64,000 nucleotides of DNA from Lepidostoma basale (GCA_022606425.2 JAHDVF020000675.1:548848-612847); one strand, 5' to 3'. Shown: positions 33,776-44,745, counted from the stretch's first letter. Notes: generated by a model from the sequence alone, not told the origin. Translations and numbers: made by a program.

Positions 33776-34613
33776 ATTTTTTTAACGACGGAACAATTAT
33801 GAAACTCAATTATTTTTACGTAGCCCTAAAATAAACAAAACCTGATTTTATATTCATTATTTAATGAAAAATCATATGAAAACATATACATTATAAATTA
33901 TGATCATTATCCTATTATAAATGTAATGTAAAGTGTGCTCCGAGGAACCCCAAATAAATTGAAACTTCTAGAAAACATACGTTTTCATTTATATTTATTA
34001 TTTAATGTGGAGTTTTACATCTCTGTTCAAAAAACAATAAAGTATCTTAAAAGTTTTCCGAATTCATCTCTTGGAGACAATAAACTCATTTCGATTAAAA
34101 ATAGTTCATATAAAAGTCAGTTTTGCGTTTATCACTTAAATTAAAATAACAAAAGATTAGCACTGTAACATGGTTGTGATGATTCAGATACACCAACGAG
34201 TTGAGTAACAAAAAAATCAATACCCAAGAGAATTTTTAATTGCTAAGTATGTGTCGTGACTTGAAGCAATTACAGTTAGAACCAATTTCGCCCATTTACA
34301 GACCGACACGAAGCGCAACAAATTACAACAAACGAACCTATGCACTTCCTGTACAGACATGACTAGCCGTTCACACTTTAGCGTCTTCCGGCGAGGGCTT
34401 ACCCAATAAATTAGAGGCAGACGTAACACGATTTTTGCCCGGCGCACGTGGCGTTCCGAAGCTTCGAGGATGATAAGCGTCCGTCCGACCATTGTGCGTG
34501 CGGAGCCAAATTACCCAGATGCAAAAAACAAGAGACACGAATAGCAAGTTAGTTCGTCAAAAGCGTTATCAAAATCGCAGGGCGCAGGGATAACTCTACG
34601 ACGAAATGATTTG
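33776..34613. other. Gap; unassigned 91-codon minus frame
   Basis: The frame at 34492-34217 begins MVGRTLIILEASERHVRRAK and is more GC-rich than its surroundings. No family recognised and no splice or promoter signals identified; it may be chance. Confidence 0.3.
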
Positions 34614-35115
34614 AGAATTAATTGTATCTCAATAGAGACAAAGATGTAAATTACTTGGAAACAGAATATGGTGGTCGAGGCGTTTACAGGACTTATGACC
34701 TGTCATTGGTTGGGTTAAGCGATAGCTTTATGAAATACAACATTCCCCATTCCGCACTTCTTACGAACACCACGTCTGACAATTATTTTTGAAAGTTGTA
34801 TATATGCTACCATGTTGAGAAATATTTCACATATTTTTAGTTAAATCTACACTAGCGCCATCTATTGAGACTAGATATAAGCATTAAGCAGAAAATCTTT
34901 ATTAATGTAATGTGAAAGACTATTAACCCAATTATCACACATTACTAGACAACGCCTGGAGAAAACTCTCCAATTTTTATATGCTTTGTACTTTGACCAG
35001 TTTTTATACACCATTTTGTTTTTCTTAATGTATACAAATACTTGTAGACAAATACATGTAACACGTAATGGGTAAAATCCTGTATTTGTTTACAAGTATT
35101 TGTAAACATTAAAAA
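34614..35115 (+). repeat. Interspersed repeat H, longer copy
   Basis: TTAATTGTATCTCAATAGAG, GGAAACAGAATATGGTGGTC, GGACTTATGACCTGTCATTG, ACATTCCCCATTCCGCACTT and, at the far end, GTATTTGTTTACAAGTATTT. Compared with 12630-12930 it has extra sequence (34860-35040) before the common end. Confidence 0.78.
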
Positions 35116-35668
35116 AAAACGAAATGCTTTGATTAAACGTATAAAATATCTGGTTTCTAGAGTATTTACGTAGATACGAAATGCAGCTTAATGGCAATTT
35201 CATAACACTTTAATATTCTCTTAAATCTAATATCAATGCAATTTAACCACATAAATGTAAACTCTTTAACAATTAAAATATATTTACCATCGAGATATCG
35301 AGTTTCAAGTGTATTTTTATAGTACACTTAAAATTAATTGCACATTAACATAAATAATAGAAAACAAACGAATTTAACAACTCAGTTGTTAAAATACAAA
35401 CACGTGAACATATTCATAAATAATTACCCCCTACATAAATAAATTTTCCACTATTTCGCTAGTTCAATTATTCGTGCTTTTTAAATGTTTAATACTTCAA
35501 AAAAATACGTTGATATTCACTTTGATATTCACTTTTGAAAAGAGCGTTATATTTTTTAATGCTGTACAATTCTAATTAATAAATTATTATTTGGTTAACT
35601 GCACAATTTTGAATGTAATAACAAGGGTAAATATGTTACAACCAAAGGCTTTGACGCGATTTCTAGTG
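35116..35668. other. Gap without recognised features
   Basis: AT-rich; nothing supported. Confidence 0.5.
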
Positions 35669-35669
35669 C

Positions 35670-35775
35670 ATAGTAGTGTATTGTTATATACTTAGGAAAT
35701 TGAAAAACTTTGTTTAATCCACATGTTTCATGACATGTTTCGGAGGATACCTCTACCTTCATGTATTGTGTTTGG
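35670..35775 (-). ncRNA. PLE 3' end with decayed hammerhead-like motif
   Basis: Minus strand: AUGAAGG (for CUGAAGA), UAGAGGUAUCCUCC stem II, GAAA, CAUGUC, then downstream GTGGATTAAACAAAGTTTTT and CAATTTCC, which also follow the motifs at 50.5-50.9 kb. Confidence 0.6.
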
Positions 35776-36838
35776 TTAGCTTCAATCATTATATTTTAAA
35801 AAAGGAAGCAATTATTTAGCGCTTTTAAGTAAGTACCTTATTTTCCCGAGAACACCTCTAATCGTTGGTACAGGTTTGAGCCTTAAGACACGGTCGAGGT
35901 AATTAGGTGAGGCGTGCAATAGCCGAGATAAGATGAGCCTACGTGCTAGGCTCGGTAAAAGGGTTAAGACGAAAATAATTTAAGACGACGACATCAAAAG
36001 TTAATAAACCACGTTTTGTATTATATAAAATTGTCTAATATACTTTTTTTACATTTTCATAAAGTGGTCCTTAATATAACGACATAATTACTTCGCACTC
36101 TGCGGATGAACTTTAATGGACGAAGTATTGTTCTGGGCAGCCTGCGAGCATATTAATAGCCGTGTATCTTTCATCCCACCTCATCATACATCTTCCTGTC
36201 ATACATCTTGCTCATGCTATCCAAGGCCATCTCCTCTGAAGGGCCGGACTAAACCCTCGTCGGTGATTTGCGTCTTTGAACTATTAATTTACTGCGCGCG
36301 GCGAGATTCATCTATCACTCCATTCATTTAGCAACTTGCGATCCGACTATTTTTCCCTCTGATTTATGAGTACTTACTTTAAGAAACATTCAGGGTTATT
36401 CTGATCCCTACGTAAAAAGCTTATGAGGGTGATATAGAAAATGAAAATCATTTATCATTATAGTGTTCCCATTAAGCATAACCTGTCTCACCGAAATAAA
36501 TAAAATACAGCAAATAGAAATAATACAAAAACAAATTAATACGAATAAAAACATTAAAGTTTGTAATTTGAAATTTTCGATAGAAGTTCATTGCACGTAA
36601 TGAAAATATGTAATTCTTTATTTATTATTTCTTGAACAGTAAAACTTGATATTAAATAATTAATAAATTTGATAATAACTTAGACAAAATAACATGTCAT
36701 TCACATAAAATATAATTGAACATCTAAAAAATAAATGTTCTCATTCGTATTAATTATACATATTTTTAATAAAAACTTTCTTTTAGGATTTTCAAATGTT
36801 ATTACGGAAATCTCCTGATGGAAGTTCATGTAAAAAAT
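35776..36838. other. Gap; trace of repeat G near 36690-36770
   Basis: AACATGTCATTCACATAAAA and AATGTTCTCATTCGTATTAA match the G body. A GC-richer stretch with a 71-codon plus frame (36116-36331) has no recognised motif. Confidence 0.45.
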
Positions 36839-36839
36839 A

Positions 36840-37230
36840 TGTTTTTTTAACTTCTTCCACTTTTGTCTTTATTTCGACAACGACTAGTTTCTTTTTTTTT
36901 CTTTTAGGTATACAACAGGTCGTTTGAACCCAATTACTGGCTTGAATTTATTTAAGCAATTATATTGATTCTTAAAACATGTCATAGGTAGCCAATCTGT
37001 CGCCATTTTATTGTCACACCTTGTCACAATTCTACACCAGACCAACGGACAATGTGACAATCACACTGCCATCGCCGGGAATCGAACCCGGAACCTTCTG
37101 TTTGGAAGTCAGAGCTCTTACCACTATACCACGAAGGTTGACAAGATTGAAGGTTTCGTCAGGCTTCCTAACATCGACCAGTCTGTGGATGCCAGACAAA
37201 ATTGGAAGTAGTTAAAAAACATAGTTTTAT
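36840..37230. repeat. Family-E repeat split by SINE A
   Basis: AACTTCTTCCACTTTTGTCT and TTTCGACAACGACTAGTTTC (36850-36890) continue after the SINE as GGTTTCGTCAGGCTTCC and ATCGACCAGTCTGTGGATG (37150-37193), then GGAAGTAGTTAAAAAACATA. This is the order seen in the 6.1-6.3 kb palindrome. Confidence 0.75.
36905..37142 (-). repeat. SINE A copy 5 (reverse), near full length
   Basis: Minus strand: CAACCTTCG, A box TGGTATAGTGG, B box GGTTCGATTCC, CGGCGATGGCAGTGTGATTG, TGGTGTAGAATTGTG, AAAATGGCGACAGATTGGC and end ACGACCTGTTGTATACC with A/G-rich tail. Confidence 0.88.
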
Positions 37231-38735
37231 TTAATTATTTTTTTAAAACTTTATTTATATCATAATAAATTTAATTAAAAAATATATATATAATTAAATG
37301 ACACTTTTTAGCCACAAGGTTTCTACAGCTCGCTGCCATCTTTTGAGAAAGAATATATTTTTATTTTTATTACGTATATTTACTCATGAAAATAATATTC
37401 ATTGACAAATTCGCCTTGCTAACGCAAATGTATGTATTTTTTGTAATAATGCCTTAGCAACGTGCAACATGTCACTCGAAAACAGACGTTTTCGTTCGAT
37501 TTTATTATGTAATATAGAGTTTCACATCATTATTCCAGAAACATTAAATAAAATAAAATTCTTAATTATGCCATAAGCTCGTTGCCATCTCTCTGTTTTT
37601 AGAAGCCCAGAACATAACAGTGATCTTCCGAAACCGGTCGTAAGTAGAATAAAACCTATAGCCTTAATACTTCAATAACATTTAACTTTATGTTTATTTT
37701 TATTTGACACAGCAAAGTTAAATTTCGTTCAAGAATACACTAACTAACTAAACTACAAATTAAATAATTAATACGAATGAAAACGTCTGTTTTCTAGAAG
37801 TTTTATATTATTTTCTAAAAATTACATGTTATGTCTCGTTATGGCATTTTTCATTGTCGTATAGCTAAATTTGTCATAACCATTAATTAAAATTAAAATT
37901 CCGGAAACCTTTATTTTCATTCGTATTAATTACACTTCCAACGGATTAAGCGAATTCCGAGAAAACGATATTATACCCTACCCGCTGACCAATAAAAGGG
38001 AATTAATACCCTCAAAGGAATTCTTTAATATTTCAAAATGAGCACAATATGCATAGAATAAAATATGTTTTGTACAGTACATTTCATTTGGATTCCTACT
38101 TATTCGATACCGGTTTGCAGTGTACTCAGATTTGCACTAAAATAAAATTGCGGCGCACAAAGGAAAACCAATGAAATCACAGCGCCAGAATATCTCAAAG
38201 AATACGTGCTGCCTAGTGAACAAAATTGAGCTTCGGCATCGCGTTTGTCACCTGCTTTCCAATTCCGTTTACTTTCATATGCATGACACGCTGAAGGGTG
38301 CAATCTTGTTACTGGGGAGGATAATATTTATAGAAAAAAATGTATTCAGCGTCATCTGGCAGCTTTGGAATAAGATTACAATATATAAGCCTAATGTAAG
38401 TTACTGTTTTTTCTGTCGTTTTTTATGAAGATTTTCTCCAAATCGGAATTCATAAATCAATCTTTCTCTTCGAAATTTGAATACATGTTATATACAATAT
38501 TTTAAAGTTTGAAGATAGCAGTAAATAAAAGCGTAAAACTGTGTGAGTTTCAAAAAGATATTTTTTTATAAATCGAAACATTGTTCTTTTCATTTTAAGT
38601 TTATTTTTCTCAACGTATTTCGTAAGTATACTTACTTACATTATCGGAAAATAATTACATTCTATATATATTATTGATTAATATAAATGAAACCGTCTAT
38701 CATCTAGTAGTTTAATTAAATTGTATATGGAATGA
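37231..38735. other. Gap with G-family scraps
   Basis: G blocks at about 37440-37555 (AATGCCTTAGCAACGTG, ACAGACGTTTTCG, AATATAGAGTTTCACATC) and 37770-37810 (TAATACGAATGAAAACGTC). Frames at 38100-38303 (-) and 38171-38428 (+) overlap each other and show no motif. Confidence 0.45.
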
Positions 38736-38737
38736 CA

Positions 38738-38930
38738 TGTTTCGCCCTTTAAACATAATTTGATTAATGTTTAATGCCTTGGAAGGCTTTAAACATTAAT
38801 TTTGATAATGCCTTAGAAGGGCGAAACTTTCAATAAAAAAAATCGTTTTCCACACGTTTTCAGACAGACGTTTTCATTTAACATTGAGTTTAACATCATT
38901 GTTCAAGAAATAATAAATATCTATATTTCT
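38738..38930. repeat. Repeat G palindrome
   Basis: GACATGTTTCGCCCTTTAAA and, inverted, TTTGATAATGCCTTAGAAGG with GCGAAAC; then ACGTTTTCATTTAACATTGA. Head-to-head ends as at 33.7 kb. Confidence 0.7.
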
Positions 38931-39069
38931 TTTTATATTTCAAAAAAGAGAGTCACATAAGAATTAGGTAATCCATTGTTTTGGTGGAAACACTTTGATA
39001 TTTTAACATTATTCACTGTTAAATTTAAAAAAACTGTTTTAATATCAAAAATTGAGTTTATTTTTTATA

Positions 39070-39120
39070 AAATCGTCGCGACAGCTGTTTCGGTAACCGA
39101 TGTTACCATTGTCAGGTGTT
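39070..39120 (-). ncRNA. Hammerhead-like motif, family C, reverse member of pair
   Basis: Minus strand: CUGACAA (G8 changed to A), U, GGUAAC/GUUACC stem II with loop AUCG, GAAA, CAGCUG palindromic stem III, UC, GCG. Core change predicts loss of activity. Inverted partner at 39158-39199. Confidence 0.6.
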
Positions 39121-39157
39121 ACAATAAACTAAAGTTTATTGTATGAGTTTATTGTAA

Positions 39158-39199
39158 CACCTGACGATGGTAACATCGGTTACCGAAACAGCTGTCGCG
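39158..39199 (+). ncRNA. Hammerhead-like motif, family C, core intact
   Basis: CUGACGA 39161-39167; unpaired U; stem II GGUAAC (39169-39174) / GUUACC (39179-39184), loop AUCG; GAAA 39185-39188; CAGCUG 39189-39194; UC 39195-39196; GCG. Stem I is weak (about two pairs). The self-complementary CAGCUG suits the minimal or dimeric hammerheads described for PLE terminal repeats. Confidence 0.68.
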
Positions 39200-39215
39200 A
39201 TGATTTTATGAAAAA

Positions 39216-39930
39216 TCATCTCAATTTTTGTTCTTAAAACAATGTTTTTTAATTTAACAGTTAATTACATAAGAATTATAAAATCGATATTCTTGAAATG
39301 AACACTATCGTTCATAATTTCTTTTACTTTTTAATTCATTAAGTTATATTGTTATTATTTTGAAATTTCCTTTAAAATGTGAATAGTTGATATTTGATAG
39401 AAAAAAACCGTCTTGTAAATATTTAACTAGAAAAATTATATTCGTGCAACAAAATCACCAGCCCTTAATCTATTCGCCGTCGTATGCCACTTTTCAATTC
39501 AAACAACTGAATTATTTCAAAATAATTTTATTAAAAAAATGTGTTTATTTTATGTACTAACAATATTATTAGTGCTATTAACAACAAATTTAATTCACTG
39601 TAATCGTTCAATATTTCTATAACAATTTACCAATTGGATATAAATGTTTTAGTTTTTCTAGCTGATATATCGTTTATCTCAAGATTCATAATTTCTTGCT
39701 TTATTTTTCGTCGTTATGTTTTTTTTTAACATTGTTTTCAATTTCACATAAAAAAAATTAGTACTACTAAAGGCTTCCCATTTTCATCATTCGATAAATG
39801 CATCGTATATTTTATGTTAATTTTTTTTTAAATAAGTGTATTTAACATGCTAATCTCACTTTATGTTAAACGCTGTTACAATATGTGATAACTTTGCTTT
39901 GCAAAAATACTTTTTATGATGATATTCTTA
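39216..39930. other. Gap without recognised features
   Basis: AT-rich; nothing supported. Confidence 0.5.
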
Positions 39931-39934
39931 TTCA

Positions 39935-40580
39935 AGTGCCCTGTTGGGTCCCCCCAACGTTGTCGATCACCTTGGCGAACCTGTTCCTGTCTTGCACCGC
40001 TCTGAACAGCTCCTCCACACTTCGGAAGCAGGTCCACTCCCTCACGTTCCGTAGTCAGGACATCTGTCTCCTACCGGGCCCTCGGCGTCCCTCAATTTTC
40101 CCCTCTAATATCAGTTAGAGATGGTGGCCCTTTTTCGCACGCAGTACATGACCCAGATAAGAAATCTTCCGAACCTCGATAATTGATTACAGCTCCCTTT
40201 TAACTCTAGCTCGCCTCAGGACTTCAGTATTGGTAACCATGTCTGTTCATGGAGTTCTGAGCATTCGGCGATAGAGCCACATTTGAAATGCGTCCAGTCT
40301 GTTCATGAGTTGACTTTTAAGGTCCACGTTTCACATCCATACAATAAAACAGACCACACATAGCGTTTAATCATTCTCTGGCGGAGTTTCAAATTTATGT
40401 TATCACTGCAGAAGATTGATTTCATTTTATTAAATGTAGCTCTTGCTGTCTTAATTCTGCATTATATCTCTACATCTGTGTCAATAGATTGTGTTACTAT
40501 GCTGCCAAGGTATTTAAATTTTTCCACCCTTTCAACCTTACGGCCGTTCAAATGCAATACTGACTCACTGTAGTCAAGCC
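39935..40580 (-). pseudogene. LINE-2 family RT C-terminal remnant
   Basis: Minus strand: LHLNGRKVERVEKFKYLGSI, VTQSIDTDVEI then stop, FCSDNINLKLRQRMIKRYVW, SVLLYGCETWTLK and later tail pieces to the CAGGTCCCCCC-type 3' end near 39950. KFKYLGS and LLYGCETW identify the RT C-terminal region. Stops and shifts throughout. Confidence 0.88.
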
Positions 40581-40924
40581 ATGATGAATAATCAAAGGTT
40601 ATTTTTAAATAGAGTTCTTTACAAAGACTGACTTCTTTACGAAAAATTCCTTTTAATTTACTCAAAAATTTTGAGTGATGTTTAAAAATTTAGAGCGGTG
40701 TGTGGAAACAATGAAAACTTTTCATGATATTTTTTATTTACATACTTGTGTTCCCTTGAGTCCAAAACTCATTACGAAATGGAAACAGAAAACATGTTAA
40801 ATCAATAACGTGTACTAGTGCAAAGTACGAGTATATTAATAACATTAATTGTGCTTTTTATATAATAAAAATAATATTGTGATAAGAGTCCAGAATTATA
40901 TACTAATTGGAATATTGTTCATAT
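40581..40924. other. Gap without recognised features
   Basis: AT-rich; the frame extending over 40581-40665 is spill-over from the LINE remnant. Confidence 0.5.
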
Positions 40925-40985
40925 TATTGTAATCATGATTATCAGCCTATATCCGTCCACTTCTACAAGTGGACCTCCTCCATGC
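40925..40985 (-). repeat. LINE 3' scrap
   Basis: Minus strand GGAAGCATGGAGGAGGTCC and CGGATATAGGCTGATAATC resemble the common insect LINE 3' motif 'GGAGGCCTATGTCCAGCAGT...GATACAGGCTG', with changes. Too short to assign a family. Confidence 0.5.
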
Positions 40986-41510
40986 TTCCATTTCTATCGA
41001 TTCAGGTAGTTGTTCGTGGCTCTATCCCACGGCATTTCTTTTGGGAATGCTTGGAACCAATTCTCTACAGCTTCGAAGAGATAGGCATCTCATAACCCAT
41101 TTCTTTAGATTAATCAGAGGATATTTCAGGAACTCGACCGTGCTGGAGGGTGTTGATATTTTTGTCCCTGATAGATATCTCCGACAGCGGCAGTACAGTT
41201 TGTTATACGTACCGGCTGCCAGAAACAATCTACCTCTGATGACACCGGTGGGAAGAGCAACTAGTCTGAACGCGGTCTCCTCGGAGATCGACTCTTTCAT
41301 ATTAGTGAAGGTACGTTCAGGGGACAAATACTCTCGACTTTAGAAAGTATCTTGTCTTCCTAATGTCGAATCATCTCTAATACGTTCCTGGTATTATGTT
41401 GTATGTGTATAATATTTTATCTGTACTCAATAGATGCCTTAAACATGTATGCTATTGGTAATTACTTTTGAGTAAATAAATTGATTAGATTTGATTTGAT
41501 TTGAACACGC
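40986..41510 (+). pseudogene. Jockey/CR1-type LINE ORF2 C-terminus with (TTTGA)n tail
   Basis: Frame to 41343: LQLRRDRHLITHFFRLIRGY, LEGVDIFVPDRYLRQRQYSL, LYVPAARNNLPLMTPVGRAT, SLNAVSSEIDSFI. The pattern 'RR..HL...F..L..G...(V)P.R..R....F..P..R......P..R....N....D.F' is the C-terminal end of Jockey/CR1-group ORF2. The 3' end is TGATTAGATTTGATTTGATT. 5'-truncated. Confidence 0.75.
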
Positions 41511-41514
41511 ATCC

Positions 41515-41760
41515 ATGTCGTACCGGCGGTCTCTTTAATGTCGTCCCTCCATCGATGTTAAGGACGTCCTGGATTTCGGGTGGCAGTTCTGGACACCGGC
41601 AAAGGAGGCGTTTTGTCCATCTATCGTCAGAGCTACGAGCTACATGGCCACTCTTCCGATGATGTCCGACACTCTAATATGAAAATGGTGTTTCTCACCC
41701 TGTCCGCTATACCAATTCCCAACATTGCTTCTATTGGTTATTGCTATTCCTTCGCTCTTT
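41515..41760 (-). pseudogene. LINE-7 C-terminal scrap
   Basis: Minus strand gives RWTKRLL, then in another frame RWRDDIKETAGTTWMRV, matching the common LINE ending 'GRP..RW.DDI....G..W...A'. The plus-strand frame 41580-41762 is its shadow. Confidence 0.65.
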
Positions 41761-41917
41761 AGACAATTCCTAATTTATTTGCGCTTTTCTGAAACAATTT
41801 TATGGTTTCAAATCCATAAGATAACACCGCATGTAATAGTATAACATATAATATTGTTTGTAAAAATACGGTAATACGTTTAACTAAACATTAATATCTA
41901 CAATACGTATTACGGGA

Positions 41918-42005
41918 CAGGATAGAGACTAGTGGAAGAAATTGGAAGAGGCCTTTATCCAGCAGTGGAGGGAAGAAGGCTAGCAAAGAAGAAGAAGTAG
42001 AAGTA
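41918..42005 (+). repeat. LINE 3' end with (GAA)n tail
   Basis: CAGGATAGAGACTAGTGG reads QDRD-, then KKLEEAFIQQWREEG and stop, followed by AAGAAGAAGAAG. This is the terminal peptide of another RT remnant. Confidence 0.65.
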
Positions 42006-42505
42006 TTTTATTATTGATTGTATAAAATTATTCTTTTTCCATTTTATTTAAAAAAAAAAGATATTTTATGACTTCTGTTATCTGTATTATACTATTATTT
42101 ATGCTATCGAAAACGAAAAAATAGACAGTTGCAAAAAGATTTTCGAACGAATGTGTTCAGCAATTTGGTTGTTTTTCCCAACGGTATCACCAGAAGCAGG
42201 TTTGTCCTGCATGTTGGAAGATAAAAGAGTCTGTGTTGACGCTGTCAATGGTACTTATCCGGAATATGAAGATGGATTCTCCAAGATTGCGAAGTGCTAA
42301 ATGAAACCGGTAATAAGTTTAGAGAAATGGATAATTGTGAACCAATTGACTTTAAACTATTTAGTGTAATATTACATATTATCTGAAGATGTTTTATTGT
42401 TTTTTCAAAGATTGAATACATTGCTTTTCATTAGGCAAATTTAGGTTCGACATCGGAAAAATCCCTGATCCCCATCACTTACGTCGGCTAAAATTACTCA
42501 GCCAT
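42006..42505. other. Gap without recognised features
   Basis: Nothing supported. Confidence 0.45.
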
Positions 42506-42509
42506 GTTG

Positions 42510-42655
42510 AAAATCGAAAAACTCGGCGTCCATTTATGACTTGCTGTATGAATGTGGAGGAATAAATAGAGAGGTGTGTCAGGATAGAATTGTGTGCCGG
42601 TCCGTTCTATTTACTTCCCGTTTTGGGGAAACGGTGTGATGGTTTGTTGTTGGTG
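42510..42655 (+). pseudogene. RTE 3' fragment, diverged
   Basis: TGCTGTATGAATGTGGAGGA, GAGAGGTGTGTCAGGATAG, CCGTTTTGGGGAAACGGTGT and GATGGTTTGTTGTTGG parallel the RTE end (TATGAATGTTGAGGAAGCG ... GGGGAGACGGCGTGATGGTT). Confidence 0.75.
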
Positions 42656-42759
42656 GTTTTCCCACTACTGTATCCATGAAATTGTGCATAACTATACTTT
42701 TTAAAGGTATAAATCTTCATTATTTAAACATTATATTTTATGTGTATCTTTCTTTTTGT

Positions 42760-43018
42760 ATAACATCATTAATTTTTTAAAAAATTAAAATTACATATCA
42801 GACATGTTTCGGACAACCGGTCCTTCTTCATTGATACATATTATAAAGATACATATTTAAAATATTATAAAATTGTTTACAAATATGATCATTTTTGACA
42901 GATGTTATAAAGATTCATTTTGGAACTTTATACTTTTGTTATAACAAATATTGTGAATCAATTTAAAATTTAAAATAATAATTAAAGTAATAAAGTTTAT
43001 ATTGGGGTTCAGGTTCAC
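42760..43018 (-). ncRNA. PLE 3' region with hammerhead-like motif
   Basis: Minus strand, motif at 42795-42836: stem I UAUCA/UGAUA, AUGAAGA (C3 changed to A), A, stem II GGAC/GUCC with loop CGGUU, GAAA, CAUG, UC. It lies about 180 bp past the stop of the GIY-YIG frame on the same strand, with AACAATTTTATAATATTTTA between. This ties the motif family to a PLE. Confidence 0.72.
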
Positions 43019-43315
43019 TTACAACAAAGTAAATAAATGAATTATTGGACTTGACATTAAATTTATTTGATTATTTTTAATATTTTCTTTATTTTTAATT
43101 GCTTTTTTAATTTTTAAAATTTCGAGATTGCTCAAAGTTTTATTTCTATTAATAATATGCAAAATTTCAACGCCATTATCTTTATTCAATGAATGATATT
43201 TTTTAATGAGGTGGTTAGCAAATTCAGAAAACTTATTATTAGAGAGACATCTAATGTGCTCTTTTATTCTTAATTTCAAATTACGCCTTGCTTTACCTAT
43301 ATACATAAATAACAT
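43019..43315 (-). pseudogene. PLE GIY-YIG endonuclease domain, truncated
   Basis: 98 codons: MLFMYIGKARRNLKLRIKEH, IRCLSNNKFSEFANHLIKKY, HSLNKDNGVEILHIINRNKT, LSNLEILKIKKAIKNKENIK, ending SSPIIHLFTLL. The YIG half-motif (residues 5-7), following Arg residues, 'SEFANHL...H' and 'ILH...L..LE...I.K' match the C-terminal endonuclease of PLEs, which cuts target DNA for retrotransposition. The GIY half and the RT are missing upstream, so it is 5'-truncated; the annotated Met is internal. Confidence 0.85.
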
Positions 43316-43840
43316 AGAAGAAAATATTTTACCTTCAAATTCTGGTTATTAGATGTGAGATTTACTTACCAAAAAGCATGTTAATTATTTAAAAATCGAC
43401 GTGGCGATTTTCACGTGTACGTGAATAACTGCCAGGAAATGTATTATACCTTTGAGTTCGGAAAAAATGGCTCGGAAAAAAGGAAATTAGGATTCTTTAA
43501 CACGTCTGAACTCCATTTTTCCCCGTCAGGCTTACCATAAAAACGACCTAACGAGACCAGAGCAAGGACAAGCCACACATATTATATTAAAATACGATTC
43601 TAAATTAAATTCCCGGAATATTTTATCTGTAATAACAACTTATTATGAATAAAGTAGGCTAAGGTTAAATACGGCGAAAAATTTCATCATGTTTACAAAT
43701 TAGTTACAGTAAAAATTTTGTCCGTGAATTATTTGGATATAAAATAATAAAACTCTTTGTATTTTACCACGATATGGTTACTAAAGTTAAATTATTTGTA
43801 AATACACTTTTCATTTGTTTTGAGACCACTTTATTTTTTA
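43316..43840. other. Gap without recognised features
   Basis: AT-rich; nothing supported. Confidence 0.5.
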
Positions 43841-43844
43841 ACAA

Positions 43845-43885
43845 CCAACCATTTTCGCTCCAGCCGGAGCTTCGTCAGGGTTACA
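43845..43885 (-). ncRNA. Hammerhead-like motif, family D
   Basis: Minus strand: CUGACGA (43872-43878), unpaired A, stem II GCUCC/GGAGC (43866-43870 / 43857-43861) with loop GGCU, GAAA (43853-43856), then AUGGUUGG rather than a short stem III plus UC. Core and stem II are perfect, the cleavage side is not. Confidence 0.52.
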
Positions 43886-43939
43886 AAAGACACTCAGTTG
43901 TAGTAAAGATATCATAGTCCATTGTTTTGGCTGAAACAC

Positions 43940-44320
43940 TTTATTATTTTACTGTATTTAAAATCTCATAGTATTTGTTGTGTTTTTTTATTTTATTATT
44001 ATTATTGAGGGTAACAAACAGCAATTACAGTATATGAATATAAACACCCAGGGACAAAAAAACGAGGCCAATTACATGCTACCACAAATATTATATAACA
44101 ACTGACATAAGGTTAAATATATAAGAAGAATAAAGTAACACTTTGATAAGTTAAAAAGAAAACTCGTAGTATTAGTAATAAAGAATAATTAAATATATTA
44201 AATTAAATTAAATAATAGTTAATACATCGTACTTTATAACAGCTTTTTATCGTTTCCAGGTTTATGAAAATATTTTTTTAGAGGCGAAGCAGTTCTATTT
44301 TAAAATAACGCATCAAAGAA
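43940..44320 (+). repeat. Repeat F copy 1
   Basis: AAAATCTCATAGTATTTGTT, CCAATTACATGCTACCACAA, ATACATCGTACTTTATAACA, CGTTTCCAGGTTTATGAAAA, TTTAGAGGCGAAGCAGTTCT. The same blocks recur at 44572-44660 plus 47752-47810, and partly at 54.3-54.55 kb. Confidence 0.75.
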
Positions 44321-44402
44321 ATTATTCAAATTGACATAGGAACAAATACACATTAAGATTCGAAAAATCACGAAAATTAGACATTTAATATATTTTTTGT
44401 AA

Positions 44403-44444
44403 CACCTGATGATGTCAACATTGGTTGATGAAACAGCTGTCGCG
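44403..44444 (+). ncRNA. Hammerhead-like motif, family C, second copy with covarying stem II
   Basis: CUGAUGA 44406-44412 (canonical core); unpaired U; stem II GUCAAC (44414-44419) / GUUGAU (44424-44429), loop AUUG; GAAA 44430-44433; CAGCUG; UC 44440-44441; GCG. Relative to 39158-39199, two stem II pairs have changed on both strands (G-C to U-A, U-A to C-G) and one is now G-U, keeping a 6-bp helix. Confidence 0.72.
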
Positions 44445-44745
44445 TAAAATAAAATACAATTGTGATACAAAAAACAATGTTTATTCATTAACAGTTTAAA
44501 GATATCATGCATATTGTGCATTATTATTGTAGTTTTATGTATTCTTATCACTTTTATTATTTTAATATATTTAAAATCTCATAGTATTTGTTGTGTTTAA
44601 ATACATCGTTCTTTAAACGGCTTTTTATTGTTTCCAGGTTTATGATAATATTTTAATATATTTAAATATATGGTTTATGATAATATTTTAATAATATTTT
44701 AATATATTTGATATTATCATAAACCACAGGGGCGAACAGAGAAGG

